Of a DNA stretch of 50,777 nt, positions 24,622 through 33,609 are shown piece after piece; the first letter of the stretch is position 1, and each line of letters begins with the position of its first letter. The notes under the pieces were generated by a model. It saw nothing but the letters and a program-made list of their open reading frames with translations, ran no database searches and was not told where the DNA came from. The translations under genes and the position numbers were made by a program. The DNA is from Flavobacteriales bacterium (GTDB lineage: Bacteria; Bacteroidota; Bacteroidia; UBA10329): the NCBI GenBank assembly GCA_021739695.1, contig JAIPBM010000032.1, forward strand, positions 1-50,777. Direction: 5' to 3'.

Positions 24622-24648
24622 TCTTCTTGTTCAACTAACTCCTTTGCT

Positions 24649-27600
24649 ATGAAAATCAAGGCGCTTTTCCGTACACCCGAAACGCAGACCACCCCGTCCG
24701 CTTTAGGCGGACACCCCTCCTTACGAAGGAGGGGAGCTGGCACCCTGATCCGATGTTTACTCAAAGCTCCAATCCTCCCCCTCGAGAGGGGGAGTACCGC
24801 GCAGCGGGGAGGGGGTCAAACGCTGCAAAGGGGCTTGATTCTTCTTGCGCTTTTACTTTCATGCAGCACCTACGCCCAAACCATCAGCGTAGATGCCGAT
24901 GCTTTGCGCGATTACAACGCGGGCTTGGAGCACGTGCAAAAGAAGAAGTATGCCGCAGCACAACAGCGTTTCAATAAGGCGCTGGAAGATGGCACCAAGC
25001 TTTCGAGCATTGAGCGCGAGAATGCCGAATACTACCGCGCGCTCTGCGGACTGGAACTGTTCAATGAGGATGGCGATGTGCTGATGGAGCGCTTCGTGAG
25101 TGAGCATCCGGAGCATGCCAAGGTGGAGATGGCCTACTACCATTTGGGGCGCTATGCCTTCAGCAAGAAGAAGTACAGCAAGGTCATCAAGTGGTTCGCG
25201 AAGGCCGATGCCTCCAAGCTGTCAAAGGCAGAGCAGGAGGAGTTCCATTTCAAGTTGGGTTACGCGCATTTTCAGGCTAACGACCACAGCAAGGCCTTGC
25301 ACGAATTTGAGTTGGTGGACGAGGACATTGAGGGGCCGTACTACGCGCCCATTACCTACTACACGGCCTATATCTTGTTCTTAAATGGGGCTTATGACGC
25401 AGCCTATGAGCGGTTTTCGCTGCTAGAAGGCGATGCCACTTTTGGGAAGATCGTGCCGCTGTATGTGCTGCAGATCCTACAGGCGCAGGGAAAGGACGAG
25501 GAGGTGGTGGCCTACGGGGAGCGGTTGATGGGGAAGGATTTCAACGATTTCAGCAAGGGAAACCTTCACAAGATGATTGGCGATGCCTACTACCAGATGG
25601 GCGAATTCTCGATGGCGGTTCCCTATTTGGAAGAGGCATACACGAAGCTGAATTGGGACCGCGAGGAGGTGTATCGTTTGGCTTATGCGAGCTACAAGGC
25701 AGGGAAGTTTGAGAAGGCTGCGATGTACTTTGAGCAGTGCAGCAAGGAGAAGGACCCGATGGCGCAAATGGCCTATTACCAGATGGCGGATGCCTACCTG
25801 CAATCGGGCGACAGGATGGCGGCACGCAATGCTTTCAAGCTAGCTTCCGACCTCGATTTTGACAAGGAATTGCAGGAAACGGCCATCTTCAATTATGCGA
25901 AGCTTTCCTTCGAACTGAGCTACGACCCGAACGGGGAGGCGATTGCGGCTTTCGAGAAATACGTGGACGAACACATGGGCAGCGAACGGGCAGACGAAGC
26001 ACAGGAACTCATCCTGAAAGTACATCTGAGTACCCAGAATTTTGAAGGTGCCTTGGCTACGCTCGATAAGATCAAGAAGAAGACTTCGGAGCATCGCATG
26101 ATCTATCAGCAGACTGCGTTGAAACGCGGCATTGAACTGTTCAATGACGGGAATTATGAACGTTCCATTCGCTTTTTTGAGATGGCTTCCGAAACCACAG
26201 ACGACCGTTTGGCTGCTGCCGAAGCGATGTTCTGGCAAGCGGAGGCGCATGCCAATCTGAGGCAGTTCGATCAGGCTATTGATCTGTACGAGCGTCATGT
26301 GGCCGCCCCATCTTCCGACAAGACGAAGGTTTACGACTTGGCACATTACGGGCTCGGATACGCACAGATGGCGAAGAAACGGGAGACGGAGGCGATCAAC
26401 GCCTTCATCGGATTCCTGAGCTTGGAGCACCACGACAATGCGCGCATCAATGATGCTTACCTGCGCATGGGCGATTGCTACTACGTGCAGAAGAACACGG
26501 GCAAGGCCATTGCCTATTACAACAAGGCCATCGACATGCGCGGTGCGGAGGCGGATTATGCGCTCTTCCAAGTGGCGATGTGCCACGGATTTCAGGGTAA
26601 ATCGAGTTCGAAGATCAGCAAGCTGAAGTCGCTGATTTCGGGTTATCCGAACTCAGAATTTGTGGTCGATGCCAAGTATGAGATAGGGGAGACCTACTTC
26701 TTTTCGGGTGATGCAGATGATGCCGTGGCGTGGTTTGACCGCGTGATCAATGAGAATCCGAAGTCGCAGTACGTCAGCCGCAGCATGCTGAACAAGGGAC
26801 TTATCCTTTACAATAAGAACGATGACGAACACGCCTTGCCGCTTTTCAAGCGCGTGGCCACCGATTTCCCTGGAACATCGGAAGCGACCGAAGCCCTGCA
26901 AAAGGTGCAGAAGATCTATGTGGAGAATGGACAGGTGAAGGTGTTCGAGGAGTTTTTGGCCAAGAACAGTTTTCCAGATGCGAGCAAAGGTTCCTTGGAT
27001 ACCTCCTATTTCGAGGCGGCACAGCTCATGTTCCAACGCGGTGAATACATCAATGCCACGCAGGAATTCGGGAAATACTTGGGTAAGTTCCCGAATGGCT
27101 ATTTCGCCATGGATGCGCATTTCTACAAGGCCGAAGCGGAGCTGCAATTGAAGAAATACCCAGAGGCCTTGAAGGATTTCAATTATGTGTTGGAGTATTC
27201 CAAAACGAGCTACACCGAACGGGCACTGGTCTCGGCTGCTCAGATACACATGTACCAGGGCGAGACGAAGGAGGCGCAGGCGAAGTATGCGCTGCTGGAG
27301 GAAATTGCGGAGCGTTCAGAGAACAAACTCGAAGCACGCGTTGGACTGATGCACACGCATTTCGAGCTGAAGGAATTCGGTCAGGCGGATGAATACACCA
27401 GCAAGGTGTTGAAATCGGATAGGGTGGAGGCCAACACCAAAGGCGAAGCGCGCTTGATCGCTGCGAAATGCGCCCTCGGCATGGGAAATGACGAACTGGC
27501 CTTGGACAAATTCCACGAAACGGTGGCCAATTCTCCGAATGCCTTTGGGGCAGAAGCGATGTTCCATATCGCGCAGATCCAGTTCAAGAACGGCAACTAC

Positions 27601-27834
27601 GCCAAGAGCAAGGAAACCGTGTTCGAGATCGTCAACCGCTTTGCGAATTACACGGATTGGGTCGGGAAGTCCTTCCTGCTTCTTGCCGACAATTACATGA
27701 AGGAGGACGACCTATTCCAAGCCAAACTCACGCTTCAGAATGTGGTGGAGAACTACTCAGGAGAGATCAAGAAAGAGGCAGAAGCGAAGATGCGGCAGGT
27801 AGAGAAGTTTGAGGCATTTAGTAAAGCGGAATAA
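24649..27834 (+). CDS. Large TPR-repeat protein (1061 aa) with repeat-invaded leader
   Basis: A very long helical-repeat protein: from about residue 80 to the C-terminus it is nearly continuous TPR-like motifs (for example AAQQRFNKALEDGTKL, YAAAAQ-type alternations, HFQANDHSKALHEFELVDED, AYYQMADAYLQSGDRMAARN, KYPEALKDFNYVLEYSKTSY). The hydrophobic core of a signal peptide, RGLILLALLLSCSTYAQ, lies at residues 61-77, not at the start. Between the ATG (MKIKALFRTPETQ) and that core lies about 42 residues coded by dispersed repeats, giving a very long n-region. A start at the internal TTG before ILLALLL would give a leader without basic residues. It is followed 156 bp later by an outer-membrane beta-barrel gene and is probably periplasmic. 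Such pairs are seen in Bacteroidota; function unknown. Confidence 0.85.
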   Translation: MKIKALFRTPETQTTPSALGGHPSLRRRGAGTLIRCLLKAPILPLERGSTAQRGGGQTLQRGLILLALLLSCSTYAQTISVDADALRDYNAGLEHVQKKKYAAAQQRFNKALEDGTKLSSIERENAEYYRALCGLELFNEDGDVLMERFVSEHPEHAKVEMAYYHLGRYAFSKKKYSKVIKWFAKADASKLSKAEQEEFHFKLGYAHFQANDHSKALHEFELVDEDIEGPYYAPITYYTAYILFLNGAYDAAYERFSLLEGDATFGKIVPLYVLQILQAQGKDEEVVAYGERLMGKDFNDFSKGNLHKMIGDAYYQMGEFSMAVPYLEEAYTKLNWDREEVYRLAYASYKAGKFEKAAMYFEQCSKEKDPMAQMAYYQMADAYLQSGDRMAARNAFKLASDLDFDKELQETAIFNYAKLSFELSYDPNGEAIAAFEKYVDEHMGSERADEAQELILKVHLSTQNFEGALATLDKIKKKTSEHRMIYQQTALKRGIELFNDGNYERSIRFFEMASETTDDRLAAAEAMFWQAEAHANLRQFDQAIDLYERHVAAPSSDKTKVYDLAHYGLGYAQMAKKRETEAINAFIGFLSLEHHDNARINDAYLRMGDCYYVQKNTGKAIAYYNKAIDMRGAEADYALFQVAMCHGFQGKSSSKISKLKSLISGYPNSEFVVDAKYEIGETYFFSGDADDAVAWFDRVINENPKSQYVSRSMLNKGLILYNKNDDEHALPLFKRVATDFPGTSEATEALQKVQKIYVENGQVKVFEEFLAKNSFPDASKGSLDTSYFEAAQLMFQRGEYINATQEFGKYLGKFPNGYFAMDAHFYKAEAELQLKKYPEALKDFNYVLEYSKTSYTERALVSAAQIHMYQGETKEAQAKYALLEEIAERSENKLEARVGLMHTHFELKEFGQADEYTSKVLKSDRVEANTKGEARLIAAKCALGMGNDELALDKFHETVANSPNAFGAEAMFHIAQIQFKNGNYAKSKETVFEIVNRFANYTDWVGKSFLLLADNYMKEDDLFQAKLTLQNVVENYSGEIKKEAEAKMRQVEKFEAFSKAE
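24690..24816. repeat. Dispersed repeats inside the start of the TPR gene
   Basis: Two blocks: ACCCCGTCCGCTTTAGGCGG followed by ACACCCCTCCTTACGAAGGA (24690-24740), and CTCCAATCCTCCCCCTCGAG followed by AGGGGGAGTACCGCGCAGCG (24767-24816). Both hold palindromes (CCGCTTTAGGCGG; CCTCCTTACGAAGGAGG; CCCCCTCGAGAGGGGG) and match the style of intergenic repeats at 23565 and 27868. They keep the reading frame open. Confidence 0.75.
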
Positions 27835-27867
27835 TCAAGAATTGGAAATGAAAACTAGAAATCCCCC

Positions 27868-27966
27868 GCCTCGTTCCTCGGCACCCCCTTTGAAAGGGGG
27901 ACTGAACCCCGTCCTCCTTGTAAAGGATGTGGCTGAACCGCGCAAGCGGTGAAGTCGGAGGATTTT
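27868..27966. repeat. Dispersed repeat, inverted relative to 23565-23632
   Basis: CCCCCGCCTCGTTCCTCGGC, ACCCCCTTTGAAAGGGGG and AAGTCGGAGGATTT (27952-27966) are complements of words in the repeat at 23565-23632. The element fills most of the spacer between the TPR and beta-barrel genes, and includes the hairpin ACCGCGCAAGCGGT. Confidence 0.75.
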
Positions 27967-27990
27967 GTAATCAACCTAAAACCAACAACC

Positions 27991-29649
27991 ATGAAAACCC
28001 TAAAACTGAGTGTGATCTTAATGCTCGCTTCGCTGATTATTCAAGCGCAAGAAGGCGAGAAATTACCAGACAGTCTGAAGTTCACGGTACGGAAAGACTA
28101 CCGCCCGACCACGCGCGATGCACAGAAATTGAGCGAGCAGCCGGTGTTGGAAAATGAATCAACAGCTGTTCCAGAAATGGACTATGAGGTACTGCCCAAA
28201 GAACCGAACCTCGATATGACAATGGAGCCCTTGAAGGCCGTCAATCTTGGGAAGGAGCCGCTACCGAAACTCTACAACGGCTACCTAAAACTCGGTTTCG
28301 GGAATTACACCATGCCCTATGCAGAGGCTTCGTTTTCCAGTCTTCGGAACAAGAAATACCAAGCAGGAGGTTTTGCGCGGTACCATGCTTCATTCGCCAA
28401 GTTGGACGGAAAACCATTCGGATTTACCGATGCAGGGGTTTCCGCTTTTGGGAAGTACTTCATGAAGATGCACGTGTTGTCGGCAGACATCGAATACGAC
28501 CTCGATCAGAACTACTTCTATGGCTATGATGCCTCTGAATTTCAGTTTCCGAAGAAGGATATTCAGCAACTTTTCCATCATGTGAAAGGAACGGTGGCCT
28601 TGCGAACCCAGCAGGGTAAACAGCCCAAGATCTTCGATTTCGCGGAGGTTTCTTACAGCCACACGCTCGACCGTTTTCAAAGTCAGGAAGGAAGGGCCAA
28701 TCTGAACGGTGGCGTGGTCATTCCGATCAAGAAAAGTCAGGTGAACGTGCGCTCTGGTTTGGATGTGTACCACAATCAATCGCCTATTGGCATTGACGAT
28801 AATGTGATCTTCGGTCTGGAAAGCAAGTTCATGCATAAGCGCGAACGCTGGGGAGTTGACGCTGGTTTCGGGCTTTTTGTGGACGGTAGAAATACCAAGG
28901 TCACACCCATTCTAGCACCCATCCTCAACTTCCATTATTTCCTAGCTCAGGACATGGTTCGGTTCTATGTGAACGCATCGGGTGAGGTAGAGCGCAACGG
29001 TTTGCGCAGCATTTCAGAGATCAATCCCTACGCCCAGACCAACATTCTTCGTCAGAATAGCTACGAACGCCTGAACGTGGTCGGTGGATTCAAGGGAAAC
29101 ATCTTCAAAATTCTCGGTTTTGATGTGAATGTGGCCGAGATCATCACGCAGAACCAACTCTTCTTCGTCAATGATACTTCGGATGGAACGGGCATGCGCT
29201 TCTTGCCCGAATATCACGACACACGGATCACGCGCTTCCGAGGTTCGCTCAGTTACAGCATGAGCGAGAAGTTGTTCGTGCAAGCTACTGCTCAATATCG
29301 CTTGTTCCATTTCGAGAACGACAGCATCAAGGCGTGGCACGAGGCTCCGTTCACCTTCAATTTCGCTGGGAACTACAACGTGAACGATAAGTTCATTTTC
29401 AAGGCTTCCATCACCGCTGCTGGAACTCGCTTAGCAAAAGGTTATGCAACAGACAGCCTCGGCACACATGTTGAACCCATCAAAATGGGCGGTTATGCTG
29501 ATGTGAGCATCGGGGCTGAATACCGTTACAAGCAGTGGATCGGGGCTTTCGTGGACCTGAGAAACATTGCTGCCATGCGCTACGAGATATGGAATCAATA
29601 CACGGTGCAGCGTTTCAGCTTCATTGCCGGAGTTCACTTCACGTTTTGA
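27991..29649 (+). CDS. Outer-membrane beta-barrel protein paired with the large TPR protein
   Basis: 552 aa from the ATG at 27991, which gives a signal peptide MKTLKLSVILMLASLIIQAQ; an upstream GTG lies in repeat sequence. After a polar N-terminal segment (about 25-95, with Pro/Glu) the rest is a run of amphipathic strands with aromatic ends (GYLKLGFGNYTMPYAEASFS, GGFARYHASFAK, LFVQATAQYRLFHFEND, FNFAGNYNVNDKFIFKASIT) and closes with RFSFIAGVHFTF. A C-terminal Phe and strand pattern are typical of BamA-inserted barrels. There is no plug domain, so it is not a classical TonB receptor. It may anchor or work with the TPR protein upstream; cargo unknown. Confidence 0.83.
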   Translation: MKTLKLSVILMLASLIIQAQEGEKLPDSLKFTVRKDYRPTTRDAQKLSEQPVLENESTAVPEMDYEVLPKEPNLDMTMEPLKAVNLGKEPLPKLYNGYLKLGFGNYTMPYAEASFSSLRNKKYQAGGFARYHASFAKLDGKPFGFTDAGVSAFGKYFMKMHVLSADIEYDLDQNYFYGYDASEFQFPKKDIQQLFHHVKGTVALRTQQGKQPKIFDFAEVSYSHTLDRFQSQEGRANLNGGVVIPIKKSQVNVRSGLDVYHNQSPIGIDDNVIFGLESKFMHKRERWGVDAGFGLFVDGRNTKVTPILAPILNFHYFLAQDMVRFYVNASGEVERNGLRSISEINPYAQTNILRQNSYERLNVVGGFKGNIFKILGFDVNVAEIITQNQLFFVNDTSDGTGMRFLPEYHDTRITRFRGSLSYSMSEKLFVQATAQYRLFHFENDSIKAWHEAPFTFNFAGNYNVNDKFIFKASITAAGTRLAKGYATDSLGTHVEPIKMGGYADVSIGAEYRYKQWIGAFVDLRNIAAMRYEIWNQYTVQRFSFIAGVHFTF

Positions 29650-29653
29650 GTAA

Positions 29654-29673
29654 GGGCGTATGGCCATACGCCC
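29654..29673. repeat. Perfect 20-nt palindrome after the barrel gene
   Basis: GGGCGTATGG/CCATACGCCC has no mismatch and no loop, starts four bases after the stop, and is flanked by A-rich DNA. It could end transcription of the barrel gene or be another dispersed repeat; no U-tract follows it. Confidence 0.6.
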
Positions 29674-29683
29674 CTACAAAATG

Positions 29684-29715
29684 AAAAAGGGCGTCACGAC
29701 TAAGTCGGACGCCCT
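29684..29715 (-). terminator. Intrinsic terminator of the YceI gene
   Basis: On the minus strand AGGGCGTC - CGAC - TTA - GTCG - T - GACGCCCT forms a 12-bp stem with one bulge, followed directly by TTTTTCATTTTG. It lies 22 bp after the yceI-like stop codon. Confidence 0.85.
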
Positions 29716-29736
29716 CTCTCATACACCAAAAGCTAC

Positions 29737-30360
29737 TTATCCAGCAACTTTCAATTCGATTTGAAGTTCGATGTCGTTCGAAAGAACCGCATCTTTCATT
29801 GGACTATCCCAAGCCACGTCATATTTCTTACGGTCAAATACCAAGGTACCAGTAACGGTTCCGTCTGCAACAACCACATTGGTTACGGTTTCTGCGTTCG
29901 TTTTGCCACGAAGCGTCAGGTTTCCGTTCACAGAACCATCTTCATTAGTTCCAGTCACTTCAAAAGTAGCAGTTGGATTTTCTTCAATTGCGAAGAAATC
30001 ACCTGAAGAAAGATGGCCTACCAGCATTTCTCTCGTTCCTTGTGCGCTTCCAGGTGCAGCATAATTATCATCCAATGGCGTGATGCTGCTCATGTCAACT
30101 ACGAAGCTTCCGGCAGTTACTTTATCGCCTTCCAAGGTTAAAGATCCTTCTTGAAGATTGATGGTTCCATTATGCGCTTTGATGCCGATCATTTTTCCCA
30201 CCCAATTCACTGTACTGGTCGCGGGGTCAATCGTTTTGGTGACGGATTCTACAGTTGTTACTGGTGCTGTCTCAGCAACTGGTTCTTGTGTTCCTCCACA
30301 GCTGGCAAGAAAAAGACTTGTTGATGCGGCAATTGTCAATAGTAAATGTGTTTTTTTCAT
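29737..30360 (-). CDS. YceI-family lipoprotein (lipocalin-like)
   Basis: 207 aa. Leader MKKTHLLLTIAASTSLFLAS with lipobox LASC (Cys21), then a short Thr/Val/Glu-rich linker and a YceI lipocalin-like barrel (about 45-205): STVNWVGKMIGIKAHNGTIN, SLTLEGDKVTAGSFVVDMSS, HLSSGDFFAIEENPTATFEV, LTLRGKTNAETV, FDRKKYDVAWDSPMKDAVLS. YceI proteins bind long isoprenoids or amphiphiles in a hydrophobic pocket in the periplasm. This one would be membrane-tethered. It has its own promoter-like box and terminator, so it is a single-gene unit. Identification strong; ligand unknown. Confidence 0.93.
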   Translation of the reverse strand: MKKTHLLLTIAASTSLFLASCGGTQEPVAETAPVTTVESVTKTIDPATSTVNWVGKMIGIKAHNGTINLQEGSLTLEGDKVTAGSFVVDMSSITPLDDNYAAPGSAQGTREMLVGHLSSGDFFAIEENPTATFEVTGTNEDGSVNGNLTLRGKTNAETVTNVVVADGTVTGTLVFDRKKYDVAWDSPMKDAVLSNDIELQIELKVAG

Positions 30361-30384
30361 AATAATTGTTGATTGATTTGGTTA

Positions 30385-30392
30385 CAAATGTA
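30385..30392 (-). promoter_or_regulatory. -7 promoter box of the YceI gene
   Basis: The minus strand reads TACATTTG, an exact match to TAnnTTTG, 24 bp upstream of the start codon. The nearest TTG upstream (in TATTGACC) is 26 bp away, more than the usual spacing, so the -33 element is unsure. Confidence 0.45.
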
Positions 30393-30539
30393 CTTATTGA
30401 TGTTTAAACATTGAAGGTCAATAAAGGTTCAATCGCAATTGAAAAAAAATCTGATACTGATGAATCTTATGCGTTCAACAGACAACTGTCATGTTTGTAG
30501 AACGGTTCATGTGTCATCTTGCAGCGTAATTGCTGCTAC

Positions 30540-31232
30540 ATGAGAAGGATCGGATTGTTGTTTATCATTGGTTTCCTGAACGCAGGATTTATTGTGGCTC
30601 AGACAGTGCCGGAACTGAAGCAGTTGGCATACAAGGGGAATGAACGCGCTCAATACAATTTGGGCTTAGCCTTTTACAACGGAGTTGGATTGGAACAGAA
30701 CACAGATAGCGCCATCTACTGGTTTTCGAAGTCGGCAGAAGCAGGTGTTGCATTTGCCCAATACAATCTTGGTTTGCTCTATCAGCAGGGATTAGGTATC
30801 CCACGCAACCAGTCGGAGGCAGAAAAATGGTATCTGATGGCAGCACACCAAGATGTTTCGGATGCACAGTTTGCACTCGGGATGATGTATTACGGCAGCG
30901 ATTGTGAAGGAGCGAGTTGCGGTAATTCGGTCATGTGGTTCTCGCTAGCGGCCTTGCAAAACCATCATGATGCGCAGAACATGTTAGGCAACATGTTTAT
31001 GGCTGGCGAAGGTGTTACCGTAAATTACCAAGAAGCGTTGAAATGGTACCGAATGGCTGCCAAAGCAGGCCATCCAGAAGCGGAGTTCAATCTTGGTTGG
31101 ATGTATTATTACGCTCGTGGGGTGACAAAAAACAACAGCCTTGCCGTTATGTGGATGCAGCGTGCTGCGGAACACGGAAATCTGAAAGCGAAAGAATTCA
31201 TCCAGGTCAATCGACTGGAACGTTTTCTGTGA
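30540..31232 (+). CDS. Secreted Sel1-repeat protein
   Basis: 230 aa from the ATG at 30540; a TTG seven codons upstream is less likely. Signal peptide MRRIGLLFIIGFLNAGFIVA (cleaved after Q). About five Sel1-like repeats, each with the form A-x-x-N-L-G-x-x-Y-x-x-G-x-G (NERAQYNLGLAFYNGVGLEQ; AFAQYNLGLLYQQGLGIPRN; PEAEFNLGWMYYYARGVTKN). One repeat is shorter and holds a Cys pair (YGSDCEGASCGNSV). Sel1 repeats are protein-binding solenoids often found in signalling or envelope stress. The stop codon touches that of the convergent desaturase. Partner unknown. Confidence 0.88.
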   Translation: MRRIGLLFIIGFLNAGFIVAQTVPELKQLAYKGNERAQYNLGLAFYNGVGLEQNTDSAIYWFSKSAEAGVAFAQYNLGLLYQQGLGIPRNQSEAEKWYLMAAHQDVSDAQFALGMMYYGSDCEGASCGNSVMWFSLAALQNHHDAQNMLGNMFMAGEGVTVNYQEALKWYRMAAKAGHPEAEFNLGWMYYYARGVTKNNSLAVMWMQRAAEHGNLKAKEFIQVNRLERFL

Positions 31233-32192
31233 TCATTGAATGGCACCTAGCGCCACCTTTGCTTCTGGATCAATGGAAACATCACTGACCCAATCCTGTG
31301 TTTCTACCTGTGGCGGAAGTTGGACTGGATTTCCTAAGTAATCCAAGCGTTTTCCTGGGTAAATACACGATTTCCACAAATAAAGGAACAGCGATTTTTG
31401 ATCGAGATTCGGATGAACGTATGGCCTCACCAAACGCTCGTGATATTCAGGATATAAGCTCCAATGTACACCCATGTACATGTGATGAATGCCGTGAAAT
31501 CCGTTGTTGAACGCCATCCAATTGAAGAGCTTTCCTGTAAATGAACGTGAGTGATTGTATGGATGCGTTTCATCGCAACCATCGTGTTGCCAGTAGTTGG
31601 TGCCAAAAATGCCCCAAAGCGAATACATGTTGGGGATGAAAATCAAGAATAACATCCGTTGCCAATCAACGATAAGCGCCACTACTTTAATTGTCCCAAC
31701 CAAGATTGCCTCTTTCTTGTATTGTGACGACCAACCCGGTTTCACATCCTTCATTCGCTGAACGAATGCCTTCTCAGATTTCATGATGTCTCTAGCAAGA
31801 AGGAAGAAGAACAACAGTTGGTTCAGGAAATTCCATTTGAAGCGCGCACGTGTTGTGCGAGCAGCATCTTTTGGTGTTTGAAGATGCTGATGATGACTCA
31901 AGTTATGCCCAGGAACGTAACCACTTACAGGATTTCCTTTCACTGCCGATAGCAGGAATTGAAAAGCTTTATTCCAAGCCATGCTTCGGAAAATGGGCAC
32001 ATGAATGGTGTTGTGTATGATGGTGGCAATGAAGAATTGCCAGTTGCAATGCACCAATACGAGAATTAATTTGCCAAACCATCCGAATTGAGCCCACAGA
32101 TACCAACTTACGGGATAGAAGACGCCATAAGCCACCACCGTGCCTATCGTTCGGTAATCTTCTTTGTAGCGAATGAGACTTGCTTGGCTCAT
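31233..32192 (-). CDS. Membrane fatty-acid desaturase family protein
   Basis: 319 aa from the ATG at 32190-32192 (MSQASLIRYKEDYRTIGTVV); another ATG seven codons earlier is possible. Hydrophobic segments near 17-45, 45-62, 165-195. Histidine clusters that ligate the di-iron centre: HNTIH (60-64), GHNLSHHQH (95-103), and GFHGIHH (231-237) with GVHW after it; an extra WQHDG lies near 203. These match the HX3-4H, HX2-3HH and HX2-3HH boxes of FADS-like enzymes, which use O2 and an electron donor to insert double bonds or hydroxyls into lipids. Regioselectivity cannot be read from sequence. Converges on the Sel1 gene with no spacer. Confidence 0.85.
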   Translation of the reverse strand: MSQASLIRYKEDYRTIGTVVAYGVFYPVSWYLWAQFGWFGKLILVLVHCNWQFFIATIIHNTIHVPIFRSMAWNKAFQFLLSAVKGNPVSGYVPGHNLSHHQHLQTPKDAARTTRARFKWNFLNQLLFFFLLARDIMKSEKAFVQRMKDVKPGWSSQYKKEAILVGTIKVVALIVDWQRMLFLIFIPNMYSLWGIFGTNYWQHDGCDETHPYNHSRSFTGKLFNWMAFNNGFHGIHHMYMGVHWSLYPEYHERLVRPYVHPNLDQKSLFLYLWKSCIYPGKRLDYLGNPVQLPPQVETQDWVSDVSIDPEAKVALGAIQ

Positions 32193-32377
32193 AGCACAAA
32201 AATAGAATTCCATTAGACATTTCGAACGGATGGTTAAGCCACGCTAAACTCTAAAATGTTATGACCTGTTCTTCGCTTAATGAAGTCATTTAGAGGAAAA
32301 GAATGGTAGCTAATTACATCTGCTGATTCAGATGATTATTAGTCTTGGCAGAACAGCGATGATGTTCTAAAGCACGG

Positions 32378-33337
32378 TTAAAGGTTTGCAAAAATGCTAT
32401 CTAACGTTGAAATATCTGAGTGAAGAAAGTAATCAACCTCTTCCTTTATTTCTTTTGATGCAGGGCCATAAATGTCCTTGATGAATAGAACGCAGTTCTT
32501 AAAATCTTCAGGCTGCTTAAAGTCAAGTTTATGATTGTTGTGAAACCTGGCTATTTCCACGTAGGTCGAGGCAAATTCATCGTCAAGATAATCAGATAAA
32601 GTCCTAGGGCATAGCAGAATGTATTTATTTTCTTTACTATTACTTCGTATAAATCGATGAGGGTAGTCCATGTCATAAATGGAGTGTTGACCCGACAACG
32701 AAGTATTGTCTTGCAGATATTGTGCGTCCTGAATGCGTTGTGTAATTTGGAATAGGTCGGTTCTAGATTTTCTCGCCAGATAAATCATAGTTCTGAGGTC
32801 AATCAAATCTCCTTTCAAATCGATGTAGAACGAATTGAACATTGGATCTGTTAAGTATAGGTTGTGATAATTTTTATTTTTAACCAGAATTAAAGAAATG
32901 TAGTGACCGATTTTAGAGGAGGGAATTCCTATTGAAAAGCCATGAGGAACAACGCTTTCTGACATGAACTCTCGGATTAGCGAAGCGTTGAAATTCGAAC
33001 TACCTCCACAATAAACCGTGAGGCTGTCTTTTGAAAAAAGTTGATACCACTTTTCAGCTGACCATTTCGGATGTTTGCCTGATGGATCGACATTGTGTAG
33101 AGCAACATCTGATGAACCATTTAATGCATCGCGGTATGCGAATCCTGTAAGACAAAATAGGCTATCTTTCAATGAATTACATCTCGTCAGACTGTCTAAT
33201 ATTTCTTGCTTTTTCGATTCCCAACTTCGCAACTGCTTTTGTTCCTGCGGACGTTCACAAGAAATGAGTATCAGTATAGTTACGAATGGTATGAGAACAT
33301 ATGAAGTCAAAGTTGATTCCTGGCGAAGATTGATCAT
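32378..33337 (-). CDS. Lipoprotein with possible transglutaminase-like Cys-His-Asp triad
   Basis: 319 aa. Leader (LIPFVTILILISC) gives a lipobox with Cys27. The central part holds YCGGSSNFNASLIREFM (Cys110), IGHYISLILVKN (His145) and LYLTDPMFNS (Asp164). The order and spacing Cys-His-Asp, with Cys at the start of a helix and His and Asp on following strands, recall the transglutaminase/papain-like fold. I do not recognise a specific family. The C-terminal half (RTMIYLARKSRTDLFQITQR onward) is helical and of unknown role. It lies between the desaturase and the recombinase region and has no obvious operon partner. Confidence 0.7.
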   Translation of the reverse strand: MINLRQESTLTSYVLIPFVTILILISCERPQEQKQLRSWESKKQEILDSLTRCNSLKDSLFCLTGFAYRDALNGSSDVALHNVDPSGKHPKWSAEKWYQLFSKDSLTVYCGGSSNFNASLIREFMSESVVPHGFSIGIPSSKIGHYISLILVKNKNYHNLYLTDPMFNSFYIDLKGDLIDLRTMIYLARKSRTDLFQITQRIQDAQYLQDNTSLSGQHSIYDMDYPHRFIRSNSKENKYILLCPRTLSDYLDDEFASTYVEIARFHNNHKLDFKQPEDFKNCVLFIKDIYGPASKEIKEEVDYFLHSDISTLDSIFANL

Positions 33338-33609
33338 AAAATATACCGTTGTTTTTCAGGTAATGGAATTCGTGATAAGAAAGTTACTTTCCGATACAGA
33401 AATTTGGGCATACTGATTTCCAGCTAATTACGGTTCTAAGGTACAAATAGGGTACAGAATCCATACGTGATTTGAGCACAAATTTAACTATCGCTGCTCG
33501 CTTTTTGAGAGCAAAATATTTTGGCATCTAAAATACAGACTGACAATTGTGATCCTCTCAGAATTGTAACTGGCTATAGCAGCCCCAACGGGACAAATGT
33601 CGAGCCTTT

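Noticed and set aside
24530-24625. Known riboswitch (for example c-di-GMP type)
   Set aside because: Some words recall the c-di-GMP-I core, but the conserved order and helices do not fit.
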